Shown here in pieces: positions 35,105-46,039 of a stretch of DNA of 64,000 nucleotides. The notes below the pieces were generated by a model. The model saw nothing but the letters and a program-made list of their open reading frames with translations. It did no database searches and was not told the DNA's origin. This DNA is from Tupaia tana (taxonomy: Eukaryota > Chordata > Mammalia > Scandentia > Tupaiidae). Both the position numbers and the translations under genes were made by a program. The stretch spans positions 1 to 64,000 of the forward strand of contig JAKSZU010000275.1 of NCBI GenBank assembly GCA_026018925.1. The letters are read 5' to 3'. Each line of letters begins with the position of its first letter. The first letter of the stretch is position 1.

Positions 35105-37294
35105 CTGCTACTGTCTCCTCATTTTTTTTTGGTAATTTTTCTTTTTACGATTTTTTTAAAGGTAGAATTTCTCTCTGGCTCTCAGCTACATCTTTTGTTT
35201 TGTTAATAAGCCCTTCTGCTCCTTTCTCCCAGGCAGGAGAGTTGAGCCATTCTCTGAGAAGATTCCACATGGATACTGGGAACTAGATATTTCAGGGCAC
35301 AGGCGAAATGAAGATTTTTCTACTCATAATTCAGCCTCCAGCAAGCAAAGCTAGTGTGGTAGGGAGCCCCTCTGGCCTTCTATCCCTGTCTGTGTGTCTC
35401 CGAAGTCTCTGTCTCTCTCTGCTCCTGTCTCCTCAATTTTTTTGGTAATTTTTCCTTTTTACGATTTTTTAAAAGGTAGAATTTCTCTCTGGCTCTCAGC
35501 TCCATCTTTTGTTTTGTTAATAAGCCCTTCTGCTCCTTTCTCTCAGGCAGGAGAGTTGAGTCATTCTCTGAGAAGATTCCACATGGATACTGGGAACTAG
35601 ATATTTCAGGGCACAGGTGAAATGAAGATTTTCTACTCATAATTCAGGCTCCAGCAAGCAAGCTAGTGTGGTAGGGAGCCCCTCTGGCCTTCTATCCCTG
35701 TCTCTGTGTCTCTGAGGTCTCTGTCGTTCTCTGCTCCTGTCTCCTCATTTTTTTTGATAATTTTTCCTTTTTACGATTATTTTAAAGTTAGAATTTCTCT
35801 CTGGCTCTCAGCTCCATCTTTTGTTTTGTTAATAAGCCCTTCTGCTCCTTTCTCCCAGGCAGGAGAGTTGAGCCATTCTCTGAGAATATTCCACATGGAT
35901 ACTGGGAACTAGATATTTCAGGGCACAGGCGAAATGAAGATTTTCTACTCATAATTCAGCCTCCAGCAAGCAAAGCTAGTGTGGTAGGGAGCCCCTCTGG
36001 CCTTCTATCCGTGTCTCTGTGTCTCTGAGGTCTCTGTCTCTCTCAGCTCCTGTCTCCTCATTTTTTTTGGTAATTTTTCCTTTTTACGATTTTTTTAAAG
36101 GTAGAATTTCTCTCTGGCTCTCAGCTCCATCTTTTGTTTTGTTAATAAGCCCTTCTGCTCCTTTCTCCCAGGCAGGAGAGTTGAGCCATTCCTGAGAAGA
36201 TTCCACATGGATACTGGTAACTAGATATTTCAGGGCACAGGCGAAATGAAGATTTTCTACTCATAATTCAGCCTCCAGCAAGCAAAGCTAGTGTGGTAGG
36301 GAGCCCCTCTGGCCTTCTATCCCTGTCTCTGTGTCTCTGAGATCTCTGTCTCTCTCTGCTCCTGTCTCCTCATTTTTTTTGGTAATTTTTCCTTTTTACG
36401 ATTTTTTTAAAGGTAGAAATTCTCTCTGGCTCTCAGCTCCTTCTTTTGTTTTGTTAATAAGCCCTTCTGCTCCTTTCTCCCAGGCAGGAGAGTTGAGCCA
36501 TTCTCTGAGAAGATTCCACATGGATACTGGGAACTAGATATTTCAGGGCACAGGCGAAATGAAGATTTTTCTACACATAATTCTGCCTCCAGCAAGCAAA
36601 GCTAGTGTGGTAGGGAGCCCCTCTGGCCTTCTATCCCTGTCTGTGTGTCTCCGAAGTCTCTGTCTCTCTCTGCTCCTGTCTCCTCAATTTTTTTGGTAAT
36701 TTTTCCTTTTTACGATTTTTTAAAAGGTAGAATTTCTCTCTGGCTCTCAGCTCCATCTTTTGTTTTGTTAATAAGCCCTTCTGCTCCTTTCTCTCAGGCA
36801 GGAGAGTTGAGTCATTCTCTGAGAAGATTCCACATGGATACTGGGAACTAGATATTTCAGGGCACAGGTGAAATGAAGATTTTCTACTCATAATTCAGGC
36901 TCCAGCAAGCAAGCTAGTGTGGTAGGGAGCCCCTCTGGCCTTCTATCCCTGTCTCTGTGTCTCTGAGGTCTCTGTCGCTCTCTGCTCCTGTCTCCTCATT
37001 TTTTTTGATAATTTTTCCTTTTTACGATTATTTTAATGTTAGAATTTCTCTCTGGCTCTCAGCTCCATCTTTTGTTTTGTTAATAAGCCCTTCTTCTCCT
37101 TTCTCCCAGGCAGGAGAGTTGAGCCATTCTCTGAGAATATTCCACATGGATACTGGGAACTAGATATTTCAGGGCACAGGCGAAATGAAGATTTTCTACT
37201 CATAATTCAGCCTCCAGCAAGCAAAGCTAGTGTGGTAGGGAGCCCCTCTGGCCTTCTATCCGTGTCTTTGTGTCTCTGAGGTCTCTGTCTCTCT
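35105..37294. repeat. P Q R S V Q R: partial second copies
   Basis: P to S repeat the preceding block at 1876 bp. T-U is then replaced by V (GAGATCTCTG, with AATTCTGCC in its tail) and Q-R restarts 1251 bp after the previous Q. The last R differs from the earlier ones by TTAATGTTAG and CTTCTTCTCC. The order P Q R S T U / P Q R S V / Q R S W suggests successive duplications of six and then four units. Confidence 0.85.
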
Positions 37295-39165
37295 CAGCTC
37301 CTGTCTCCTCATTTTTTTTGGTAATTTTTCCTTTTTACGATTTTTTTAAAGGTAGAATTTCTCTCTGGCTCTCAGCTCCATCTTTTGTTTTGTTAATAAG
37401 CCCTTCTGCTCCTTTCTCCCAGGCAGGAGAGTTGAGCCATTCTCTGAGAAGATTCCACATGGATACTGGGAACTAGATATTTCAGGGCACAGGCGAAATG
37501 AAGATTTTCTACTCATAATTCAGCCTCCAGCAAGCAAAGCTAGTGTGGTAGGGAGCCCCTCTGGCCTTCTATCCCTGTCTCTGTGTCTCTGAGATCTGTC
37601 TCTCTCTGCTCCTGTCTCCTCATATTTTTTTGGTAATTTTTCCTTTTTACGATTTTTTTAAAGGTAGAATTTCTCTCTGGCTCTCAGCTCCATCTTTTGT
37701 TTTGTTAATAAGCCCTTCTGCTCCTTTCTCCCAGGCAGGAGAGTTGAGCCATTCTCTGAGAAGATTCCACATGGATACTGGGAACTAGATATTTCAGGGC
37801 ACAGGCGAAATGAAGATTTTTCTACTCATAATTCAGCCTCCAGCAAGCAAAGCTAGTGTGGCAGGGAGCCCCTCTGGCCTTCTATCCCTGTCTCTGTGTC
37901 TCTGAGGTCTCTGTCGCTCTCTGCTCCTGTCTCCTCATTTTTTTGGTAATTTATCCTTTTACGACTTTTTTAAAGGTAGAATTGCTCTCTGGCTCTCAGC
38001 TCCATCTTTTGTTTTGTTAATAAGCCCTTCTGCTCCTTTCTCCCAGGCAGGAGAGTTGAGCCATTATCTGAGAAGATTCCACATGGATACTGGGAACTAG
38101 ATATTTCAGGGCACAGGCGAAATGCAGATTTTCTACTCATAATTCAGCCTCCAGCAAGCAAAGCTAGTGTGGTAGGGAGCCCCTCTGGCCTTCTATCCCT
38201 GTCTCTGTGTCTCTGAGGTCTCTGTATCTCTCTGCTCCTGTCTCCTCATTTTTTTTTGGTAATTTTTCCTTTTTACGATTTTTTTAAAGGTAGAATTTCT
38301 CTCTGGCTCTCAGCTCCATCTTTTGTTTTGTTAAAAAGCCCTTCTGCTCCTTTCTCCCAGGCAGGAGAGTTGAGCCATTCTCTGAGAAGATTCCACATGG
38401 ATACTGGGAACTAGATATTTCAGGGCACAGGCGAAATGAAGATTTTCTACTCATAAATCAGCCTCCAGCAAGCAAAGCTAGTGTGGTAGGGAGCCCCTCT
38501 GGCCTTCTATCCCTGTCTCTGTGTCTCTGAGGTCTCTGTGTCTCTCTGCTCCTGTCTCCTCATTTTTTTTGGTAATTTTTCCTTTTTACGATTTTTTAAG
38601 GGTAGAATTTTCTCTGGCTCTCAGCTCCATCTTTTGTTTTGTTAATAAGCCCTTCTGCTCCTTTCTCCCAGGCAGGAGAGTTGAGCCATTCTCTGAGAAG
38701 ATTCCACATGGATACTGGGAACTAGATATTTCAGGGCACAGGCGAAATGATTATCTACTCATGATTCAGGCTTCAGCAAACAAAGCTAGTGTGGTAGGGA
38801 GCCCCTCTGGCCTTCTATCCCTGTCTCTGTGTCTCTGAGGTCTCTGTCTCTCTCTGCTGCTGTCTCCTCTTTTTTTTGGTAATTTTTCCTTTTTACGATT
38901 TTTTTAAAGGTAGAATTTCTCTCTGGCTCTCAGCTCCATCTTTTGTTTTGTTAATAAGCCCTTCTGCTCCTTTCTCCCAGGCAGGAGAGTTGAGCCATTA
39001 TCAGAGAAGATTCCACATGGATACTGGGAACTAGATATTTCAGGGCACAGGCGAAATGAAGATTTTCTACTCATAATTCAGCCTCCAGCAAGCAAAGCTA
39101 GTGTGGTAGGGAGCCCCTCTGGCCTTCTATCCCTGTCTCTGTGTCTCTGAGGTCTCTGTCTCTCT
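37295..39165. repeat. Module S-W-Y-T-U-Z1, first copy
   Basis: Six units: S; W (GAGATCTGTCTC, with GTGGCAGGG in its tail); Y (GTCGCTCTC, AATTTATCC, ACGACTTTTTT, GAATTGCTC); T (GTTAAAAAGCCC); U (AATTTTCTCTGG and a tail with AAATGATTATCTAC); Z1 (GCTGCTGTC and CATTATCAGAG). Z2 follows as the seventh member. The same seven-unit order returns at 49175 and 53234, and partly at 58232. Confidence 0.85.
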
Positions 39166-42100
39166 CTGCTCCTGTCTCCTCTTTTTTTTGGTAATTTTTC
39201 ATTTTACGATTTTTTTAAAGGTAGAATTTCTCTCTGGCTCTCAGCTCCATCTTTTGTTTTGTTAATAAGCCCTTCTGCTCCTTTCTCCCAGGCAGGAGAG
39301 TTGAGCCATTCTCTGAGTAGATTCCACATGGATACTGGGAACTAGATATTTCAGGGCACAGGCGAAATGAAGATTTTCTACTCATAATTCAGCCTCCAGC
39401 AAGCAAAGCTAGTGTGGTAGGGAGCCCCTCTGGCCTTCTATCCCTGTCTCTGTGTCTCTGAGGTCTCTGTCTCTCTCTGCACCTGTCTCCTCATTTTTTT
39501 TGGAAATTTTTCTTTTTTACGATTTTTTAAAAGTTAGAATTTCTCTCTGGCTCTCAGCTCCATCTTTTGTTTTGTTAATAAGCCCTTCTCCTCCTTTCTC
39601 CCAGGCAGGAGAGTTGAGCCATTCTCTGAGAAGATTCCACATGGATACTGGGAACTAGATATTTCAGGGCACAGGCGAAATGAAGATTTTCTACTCATAA
39701 TTCAGCCTCCTGCAAGCAAAGCTAGTGTGATAGGGAGCCCATCGGGCCTTCTATCCCTGTCTCTGTGTCTCTGAGGTCTCTGTCTCTCTCTGCTACTGTC
39801 TCCTCAGGTTTTTTTGGTAATTTTTCCTTTTTATGACTTTTTTAAAGGTAGAATTTCTCTCTGGCTCTCAGCTCCATCTTTTGTTTTGTGAATAAGCCCT
39901 TCTGCTCCTTTCTCCCAGGCAGGAGAGTTGAGCCATTCTCTGAGAAGATTCCACATGGATACTGGGAACTAGATATTTCAGGGCACAGGCGAAATGAAGA
40001 TTTTCTACTCATAATTCAGCCTCCAGCAAGCAAAGCTTGTGTGTAGGGAGCCCCTCTGGCCTTCTATCCCTGTCTCTGTGTCTCTGAGGTCTCTGTCTCT
40101 CTCTGCTCCTGTCTCCTCATTTTTTTTGCTAATTTTTCCTTTTTACGATTTTTTTAAAGGTAGAATTTCTCTCTGGCTCTCAGCTCCATCTTTTGTTTTG
40201 TTAATAAGCCATTCTGCTCCTTTCTCCCAGGCAGGAGAGTTGAGCCATTCTCTGAGAAGATTCCACATGGATACTGGGAACTAGATATTTCAGGGCGCAG
40301 GCGAAATGAAGATTTTCTACTCATAATTAAGCCTCCAGCAAGCAAAGCTAGTGTGGTAGGGAGCCCCTCTGGCCTTCTATCCCTATCTCTGTGTCTCTGA
40401 CATCTCTGTCTCTCTCTGCTCTTGTCTCCTCAATTTTTTTTGGTAATTTTTCCTTTTTACGATTTTTTTAAAGTAGAATTTCTCTCTGGCTCTCAGCTCC
40501 ATCTTTTGTTTTGTTAATAAGCCCTTCTGCTCCTTTCTCCCAGGCAGGAGAGTTGAGCCATTCTCTGAGAAGTTTCCACATGGATACTGGGAACTAGATA
40601 TTTCAGAGCACAGGCGAAATGAAGATTTTCTACTCATAATTCAGCCTCCAGCAAGCAAAGCTAGTGTGGTAGGGAGCCCCTCTGGCCTTCTATCCCTGTC
40701 TCTGTGTCTCTGACGTCTCTGTCTCTCTCTTCTCCTGTCTGCTCATTTTTTTTGGTAATTTTTCCTTTCTACGATTTTTTTAAAGGTAGAATTTCTTTCT
40801 GGCTCTCAGCTCCATCTTTTGGTTTGTTAATAAGCCCTTCTGCTCCTTTCTCCCAGGCAGGAGAGTTGAGCCATTCTCTGAGAAGATTCCACATGGATAC
40901 TGGGAACTAGATATTTCAGGGCACAGGCGAAATGAAGATTTTCTACTCATAATTCAGCCTCCAGCAAGCAAAGCTATAGTGGTAGGGAGCACCTCTGGAC
41001 TTCTCTCCCTGTCTCTGTGTCTCTTAGGTCTCTGTCTCTCTCTGCTCCTGTCTCCTCATATTTTGGTAATTTTTCCTTTTTACGATTTTTTTAAAGGTAG
41101 AATTTCTCTCTGGCTCTCAGCTCCATCTTTTGTAAGCCCTTCTGCTCCTTTCTCCCAGGCAGGAGAGTTGAGCCATTCTCTGAGAAGATTCCACATGGAT
41201 ACTGGGAACTAGATATTTCAGGGCACAGGCGAAATGAAGATTTTCTACTCATAATTCAGCCTCCAGCAAGCAAAGCTAGTGTGGTAGGGAGCCCCTCTGG
41301 CCTTCTATCCCTGTCTCTGTGTCTCTGAGGTCTCTGTCTCTCTCTACTCCTGTCGCCTCATTTTTTTTTGGTAATTTTTCCTTTTTACGATTTTTTTAAA
41401 GGCAGAATTTCTCTCTGGCTCTCAGCTCCATCTTTTGTTTTGTTAATAAGCCCTTCTGCTCCTTTCTCCCATGCAGGAGAGTTGAGCCATTCTCTGAGAA
41501 GATTCCACATGGATACTGGGAACTAGATATTTCAGGGCACAGGCGAAATGAAGATTTTCTACTCATAATTCAGCCTCCAGCAAGCAAAGCTAGTGTGGTA
41601 TGGAGTCCCTCTGGCCTTCTATCCCTGTCTCTGTGTCTCTGAGGTCTCTGTCTCTCTTTGCTCTTGTCTCCTCAATTTTTTTTGGTAATTTTTCCTTTTT
41701 ACGATTTTTTTAAAGGTAGAATTTCTCTCTGGCTCTCAGCTCCATCTTTTGTTTTGTTAATAAGCCCTTCTGCTCCTTTCTCCCAGGCCGGAGAGTTGAG
41801 CCATTCTCTGAGAAGATTCCACATGGATACTGGAACTAGATATTTCAGGGCACAGGCGAAATGAAGATTTTCTACTCATAATTCAGGCTCCAGCAAGCAA
41901 AGCTAGTGTGGTAGGGAGCCCCTCTGGCCTTCTATCCCTGTCTCTGTGTCTCTGAGGTCTCTGTCTCTCTCTGCTCCTGTCTCCTCATTTTTTTTGCTAA
42001 TTTTTCCTTTTTACGATTTTTTAAAAGGTAGAATTTCTCTCTTGCTCTCAGCTCCATCTTTTGTTTTGTTAATAAGCCCTTCTGCTCCTTTCTCCCAGGC

Positions 42101-42909
42101 AGGAGAGTTGAGCCATTCTCTGAGAAGTTTCCACATGGATACTGGGAACTAGATATTTCAGGGCACAGGCGAAATGAAGACTTTCTGCTCATAATTCAGC
42201 CTCCAGCAAGCAAAGCTAGTGTGGTAGGGAGCCCCTGTGGCCTTCTATCCCTGTCTCTGTGTCTCTGAGGTCTCTGTCTATCTCTGCTCCTGTCTCCTCA
42301 TTTTTTTTGGTAATTTTTCATTTTTACGGTTTTTTTAAAGGTAGAATTTCTGTCTGGCTCTCAGCTCCATCTTTTTTTTTGTTAATAAGCCCTTCTGCTC
42401 CTTTCTCCCTGGCATGAGAGTTGAGCCATTCTCTGAGAAGATTCCACATGGATACTGGGAACTAGATATTTCAGGTCACAGGCGAAATGAAGATTTTCTA
42501 CTCATAATTCAGCCTCCAGCAAGCAAAGCTATTGTGGTAGGGGGCCCATCTGGCCTTCTATCCCTGTCTCTGTGTCTCTGAGGTCTCTGTCTCTCTCTGC
42601 TCCTGTCTCCTCATTTTTTTTGGTAATTTTTCCTTTTTATGATTTTTTAAAAGGTAGAATTTCTCTCTGGCTCTCAGCTCCATCTTTTGTTTTGTTAATA
42701 AGCCCTTCTGCTCCTTTCTCCCAGGCAGGAGAGTTGAGCCATTCTCTGAGAATATTCCACATGGATACTGGGAACTAGATATTTCAGGGCACAGGCGAAA
42801 TGAAGATTTTCTACTCATAATTCAGCCTCCAGCAAGCAAAGCTAGTGTGGTAGGGAGCCCCTCTGGCCTTCTATCCGTGTCTCTGTGTCTCTGAGGTCTC
42901 TGTCTCTCT
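39166..42909. repeat. Twelve-unit block Z2 to Z13, copy 1
   Basis: Each unit carries distinctive changes: Z2 CATTTTACG and CTGAGTAG; Z3 CTGCACCTG, CTTCTCCTCC and GAGCCCATCGGG; Z4 CTCAGG with TATGACTTTT; Z5 AAGCCATTCTG; Z6 CTGACATC and AAAGTAGAATT; Z7 CTGACGTC and TTTGGTTTG; Z8 a 9-bp deletion leaving CTTTTGTAAGCCC; Z9 CTGTCGCCTC and CCCATGCAGG; Z10 TTTGCTCTTG and AGGCCGGAG; Z11 CTCTTGCTCTC and GACTTTCTGC; Z12 CTGTCTGG and GGCATGAG; Z13 GGGGGCCCATC before it and GAATATTCC. The block returns 20,316-20,318 bp later at 59482. Confidence 0.9.
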
Positions 42910-44474
42910 CTGCTCCTGTCTCCTCATTTTTTTGGTAATTTTTCCTTTTTACGATTTTTTTAAAGGTAGAATTTCTCTCTGGCTCTCAGCTCCATCTTTT
43001 GTTTTGTTAATAAGCCCTTCTGCTCCTTTCTCCCAGGCAGGAGAGTTGAGCCATTCCTGAGAAGATTCCACATGGTTACTGGGAACTAGATATTTCAGGG
43101 CACAGGCGAAATGAAGATTTTCTACTCATAATTCAGCCTCCAGCCAGCAAAGCTAGTGTGGTAGGGAGCCCCTCTGACCTTCTATCCCTGTCTCTGTGTC
43201 TCTGAGATCTTTGTCTCTCTCTGCTCCTGTCTCCTCATATTTTTTTGGTAATTTTTCCTTTTTACGATTTTTTTAAAGGTAGAATTTCTTTCTGGCTCTC
43301 AGCTCCATCTTTTGTTTTGTGAATAAGCCCTTCTGCTCCTTTCTCCCAGGCAGGAGAGTTGAGCCATTCTCTGAGAAGATTCCACATGGATACTGGGAAC
43401 TAGATATTTCAGGACACAGGCGATATGAAGATTTTTCTACTCATAATTCAGCCTCCAGCAAGCAAAGCTAGTGTGGTAGGGAGGCCCTCTGGCCTTCTAT
43501 CCATGTCTCTGTGTCTCTGAGGTCTCTGTCTCTCTCTGCTCCTGTCTCCTCAATTTTTTTGGTAATTTTTCCTTTTTACGATGTTTTAAAAGGTAGAATT
43601 TCTCTCTGGCTCTCTGCTCCATCTTTTGTTTTGTTAATAAGCCCTTCTGCTCCTTTCTCTCAGGCAGGAGAGTTGAGTCATTCTCTGAGAAGATTCCCCA
43701 TGGATACTGGGAACTAGATATTTCAGGGCACAGGCGAAATGAAGATTTTCTACTCATAATTTAGCCTCCAGCAAGCAAAGCTAGTGTGGTAGGGAGCCCC
43801 TCTGGCCTTCTATACCTGTCTCTGTGTCTCTGAGGTCTCTGTCACTCTCTGCTCCTGTCTCCTCATTTTTTTGGTAATTTATCCTTTTACGATTTTTTTA
43901 AAGGTAGAATTTCTCTCTGGCTCTCAGCTCCATCTTTTGTTTTGTTAATAAGCCCTTCTGCTCCTTTCTCCCAGGCAGGAGAGTTGAGCCATTCTCTGAG
44001 AAGATTCCACATGGATACTGGGAACTAGATATTTCAGGGCACAGGCGAAATGAAGATTTTCTACTCATAATTCAGCCTCCAGCAAGCAAAGCTAGTGTGG
44101 TAGGGAGCCCCTCTGGCCTTCTATCGCTGTCTCTGTGTCTCTGAGGTCTCTGTCTCTCTCTGCTCCTGTCTCCTCTTTTTTATTTTGGTAATTTTTACTT
44201 TTTATGATTTTTTTAAAGGTAGAATTTCTCTCTGGCTCTCAGCTCCATCTTTTGTTTTGTTAATAAGCCCTTCTGCTCCTTTCTCCCAGGCAGGAGAGTT
44301 GAGCCATTCTCTGAGAAGATTCCACATGGATACTGGGAACTAGATATTTCAGGGCACAGGCGAAATGAAGATTTTCTACTCATAATTCAGCCTCCAGCAA
44401 GCAAAGCTAGTGTGGTAGGGAGCCCCTCTGGCCTTCTATCCGTGTCTCTGTGTCTCTGAGGTCTCTGTCTCTCT
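42910..44474. repeat. Five-unit tandem duplication, copy 1 (1565 bp)
   Basis: The five units include one with the shortened dyad and CATGGTTACTGG (43071), one with GAGATCTTTG, TGTGAATAAG and CAGGACACAGG, then e (CGATGTTTTAAAAGG), an a-like unit (AATTTATCC) and x (CTTTTTTATTTTGG). Every marker repeats exactly 1565 bp later. The similarity may begin somewhat upstream, near 42750. Confidence 0.9.
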
Positions 44475-46039
44475 CTGCTCCTGTCTCCTCATTTTTTTGG
44501 TAATTTTTCCTTTTTACGATTTTTTTAAAGGTAGAATTTCTCTCTGGCTCTCAGCTCCATCTTTTGTTTTGTTAATAAGCCCTTCTGCTCCTTTCTCCCA
44601 GGCAGGAGAGTTGAGCCATTCCTGAGAAGATTCCACATGGTTACTGGGAACTAGATATTTCAGGGCACAGGCGAAATGAAGATTTTCTACTCATAATTCA
44701 GCCTCCAGCCAGCAAAGCTAGTGTGGTAGGGAGCCCCTCTGACCTTCTATCCCTGTCTCTGTGTCTCTGAGATCTTTGTCTCTCTCTGCTCCTGTCTCCT
44801 CATTTTTTTTTGGTAATTTTTCCTTTTTACGATTTTTTTAAAGGTAGAATTTCTTTCTGGCTCTCAGCTCCATCTTTTGTTTTGTGAATAAGCCCTTCTG
44901 CTCCTTTCTCCCAGGCAGGAGAGTTGAGCCATTCTCTGAGAAGATTCCACATGGAAACTGGGAACTAGATATTTCAGGACACAGGCGATATGAAGATTTT
45001 TCTACTCATAATTCAGCCTCCAGCAAGCAAAGCTAGTGTGGTAGGGAGCCCCTCTGGCCTTCTATCCATGTCTCTGTGTCTCTGAGGTCTCTGTCTCTCT
45101 CTGCTCCTGTCTCCTCAATTTTTTTGGTAATTTTTCCTTTTTACGATGTTTTAAAAGGTAGAATTTCTCTCTGGCTCTCTGCTCCATCTTTTGTTTTGTT
45201 AATAAGCCCTTCTGCTCCTTTCTCTCAGGCAGGAGAGTTGAGTCATTCTCTGAGAAGATTCCACATGGATACTGGGAACTAGATATTTCAGGGCACAGGC
45301 GAAATGAAGATTTTCTACTCATAATTTAGCCTCCAGCAAGCAAAGCTAGTGTGGTAGGGAGCCCCTCTGGCCTTCTATACCTGTCTCTGTGTCTCTGAGG
45401 TCTCTGTCACTCTCTGCTCCTGTCTCCTCATTTTTTTGGTAATTTATCCTTTTACGATTTTTTTAAAGGTAGAATTTCTCTCTGGCTCTCAGCTCCATCT
45501 TTTGTTTTGTTAATAAGCCCTTCTGCTCCTTTCTCCCAGGCAGGAGAGTTGAGCCATTCTCTGAGAAGATTCCACATGGATACTGGGAACTAGATATTTC
45601 AGGGCACAGGCGAAATGAAGATTTTCTACTCATAATTCAGCCTCCAGCAAGCAAAGCTAGTGTGGTAGGGAGCCCCTCTGGCCTTCTATCGCTGTCTCTG
45701 TGTCTCTGAGGTCTCTGTCTCTCTCTGCTCCTGTCTCCTCTTTTTTATTTTGGTAATTTTTACTTTTTATGATTTTTTTAAAGGTAGAATTTCTCTCTGG
45801 CTCTCAGCTCCATCTTTTGTTTTGTTAATAAGCCCTTCTGCTCCTTTCTCCCAGGCAGGAGAGTTGAGCCATTCTCTGAGAAGATTCCACATGGATACTG
45901 GGAACTAGATTTTTCAGGGCACAGGCGAAATGAAGATTTTCTACTCATAATTCAGCCTCCAGGAAGCAAAGCTAGTGTGGTAGGGAGCCCCTCTGGCCTT
46001 CTATCGCTGTCTCTGTGTCTCTGAGGTCTCTGTCTCTCT
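44475..46039. repeat. Five-unit tandem duplication, copy 2 (1565 bp)
   Basis: This repeats 42910-44474 with no net length change. By eye I saw only a few differences: CATTTTTTTTT for CATATTTTTTT, GGAAACTGG for GGATACTGG near 44955, and reversal of two copy-1 variants (GAGGCCC and TTCCCCATG return to the common form). It is among the closest paired copies in the window, so this is probably a recent duplication. Confidence 0.9.

Noticed and set aside
33229-37294. Assembly artefact as the full explanation of the duplicated blocks
   Set aside because: The blocks have different flanks, differ from one another by small private variants, and switch at varied positions. This argues for real duplications, although without reads a misjoin at any one place cannot be excluded.
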